Assembly: GCA_013214575.1 (NCBI GenBank)
Contig: JABSSD010000108.1
Location: 1 to 64,000 of the forward strand
Direction of reading: 5' to 3'
Origin: Paracoccaceae bacterium
Lineage (GTDB): Bacteria > Pseudomonadota > Alphaproteobacteria > Rhodobacterales > Rhodobacteraceae
DNA length: 64,000 bases
Shown here in pieces: positions 63,538-64,000 of this stretch; position 1 is the first letter of the stretch; each line of letters opens with the position of its first letter. A program made the translations under genes and the position numbers. The notes beneath the pieces were generated by a model. It searched no databases, was not told the DNA's origin, and worked only from the letters and a program-made list of their open reading frames with translations.

Positions 63538-64000
63538 TCAAACCGACATGCAGATGTATTTCATCTCCAGATAGTCCTCGATGCCGTGGTGGCTGCCTTC
63601 GCGGCCCAGACCTGACTGCTTGACGCCGCCAAAGGGCGCCAGTTCGGTCGAGATGATGCCGGTGTTGACGCCAACAATGCCATATTCCAGCGCCTCGGCC
63701 ACCTTGTATACCCGGCTAAGATCCTTGGCGTAGAAGTAGGAGGCCAAACCAAAGATGGTGTCATTGGCCAATGCGATAACCTCGTCCTCATCCTCGAATT
63801 TGAACAGTGGCGCCAGCGGGCCAAAGGTCTCTTCGGTGCTGAACAGCATGTCCTTGGTGGCGCCGGTGACAATTGTCGGCTGGAAAAAAGTGCCGCCCAG
63901 TTCAGACGGGTTGCCGCCCAGAATGATCTCGGCGCCTTTGGCGGTGGCGTCGGCGATATGGGCCTGCACCTTGACCACGGCCTTGGCGTTGATTAGCGGT
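63538..64000 (-). CDS. Succinate-semialdehyde dehydrogenase-type aldehyde dehydrogenase (C-terminal part)
   Basis: The frame is open to the right edge, so the N-terminal two thirds, with the catalytic Cys, lie outside the window. The visible 153 residues begin PLINAKAVVKVQAHIADA and include GGTFFQPTIVTGATKDMLFSTEETFGPLAPLFKF and PFGGVKQSGLGREGSHHGIEDYLEMKYICM. These match GabD-type NADP-dependent succinate-semialdehyde dehydrogenases. Confidence 0.88.
   Translation of the reverse strand, partial: PLINAKAVVKVQAHIADATAKGAEIILGGNPSELGGTFFQPTIVTGATKDMLFSTEETFGPLAPLFKFEDEDEVIALANDTIFGLASYFYAKDLSRVYKVAEALEYGIVGVNTGIISTELAPFGGVKQSGLGREGSHHGIEDYLEMKYICMSV

Overview
The window is chromosomal DNA of an alphaproteobacterium, most likely a member of the Roseobacter group (Rhodobacteraceae). 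This is inferred from the high GC content, the gene families present (aerobic form I CO dehydrogenase, homoprotocatechuate genes, tripartite tricarboxylate transporter, paired trypsin-like proteases, polyamine ABC transporter) and a small dispersed GAGGTATTT...AAGAAGAAG repeat between genes. No prophage, insertion sequence, CRISPR array or rRNA was seen. The only tRNA is tRNA-Pro(UGG).

Layout. 1-4.5 kb: homoprotocatechuate (3,4-dihydroxyphenylacetate) catabolism, hpaF-hpaE-hpaD, with a PLP-dependent aromatic amino acid decarboxylase running off the left edge and a divergent MarR-type hpaR. 4.6-9.4 kb: glycerate kinase, a sulfatase-superfamily hydrolase and a Na/Pi-type transporter. 9.7-14.3 kb: a complete polyamine-type ABC transporter whose last permease carries an unusual C-terminal tail. 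14.6-16.5 kb: a HAD phosphatase followed by what looks like a decayed glycerol-3-phosphate (ugp) locus, then tRNA-Pro. 16.5-27 kb: EamA transporter, nucleotidyltransferase, leuB, an uncharacterised two-gene membrane-protein pair, an exonuclease/endonuclease/phosphatase protein with a membrane partner, HdeD, leuD and leuC. 27.2-28.2 kb: rsfS and rlmH.

28.4-37.1 kb is a carbon monoxide oxidation cluster: an MHYT-LytTR membrane regulator, coxM-S-L, the maturation genes coxD-E-F, an unannotated 47-codon ORF and coxG. CoxMSL oxidises CO with a Mo/Cu site, a FAD subunit and two [2Fe-2S] clusters, and the accessory genes serve cofactor maturation and membrane or quinone coupling. 37.3-40.8 kb is a hexarate module (kdgD, a FadR-type regulator, 2-oxoglutarate semialdehyde dehydrogenase) that would feed 2-oxoglutarate to the TCA cycle. 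40.9-52.5 kb is a catabolic island of unknown substrate: a GntR regulator, two proteins of the 4,5-dihydroxyphthalate decarboxylase-like family, a kelch protein, a TctCBA transporter, an HbpS/GlcG protein, a TIM-barrel isomerase, an SDR and a ketopantoate-reductase-like enzyme.

52.6-64 kb: a DUF599 protein, glycolate oxidase glcDEF, two tandem trypsin-like proteases, Hsp20, an ECF sigma factor coupled to a membrane VWA protein, a single-domain globin preceded by three tandem 22-bp repeats, and the C-terminal part of a succinate-semialdehyde dehydrogenase at the right edge.

The best candidates for something undescribed are the duplicated NNSGFGNVFDP tail on the polyamine permease, the membrane-protein pair at 19934-21354, the 40.9-52.5 kb catabolic island, the small Cys-Cys-ending ORF in the cox operon, and the 22-bp tandem repeats upstream of the globin and sigma factor genes.
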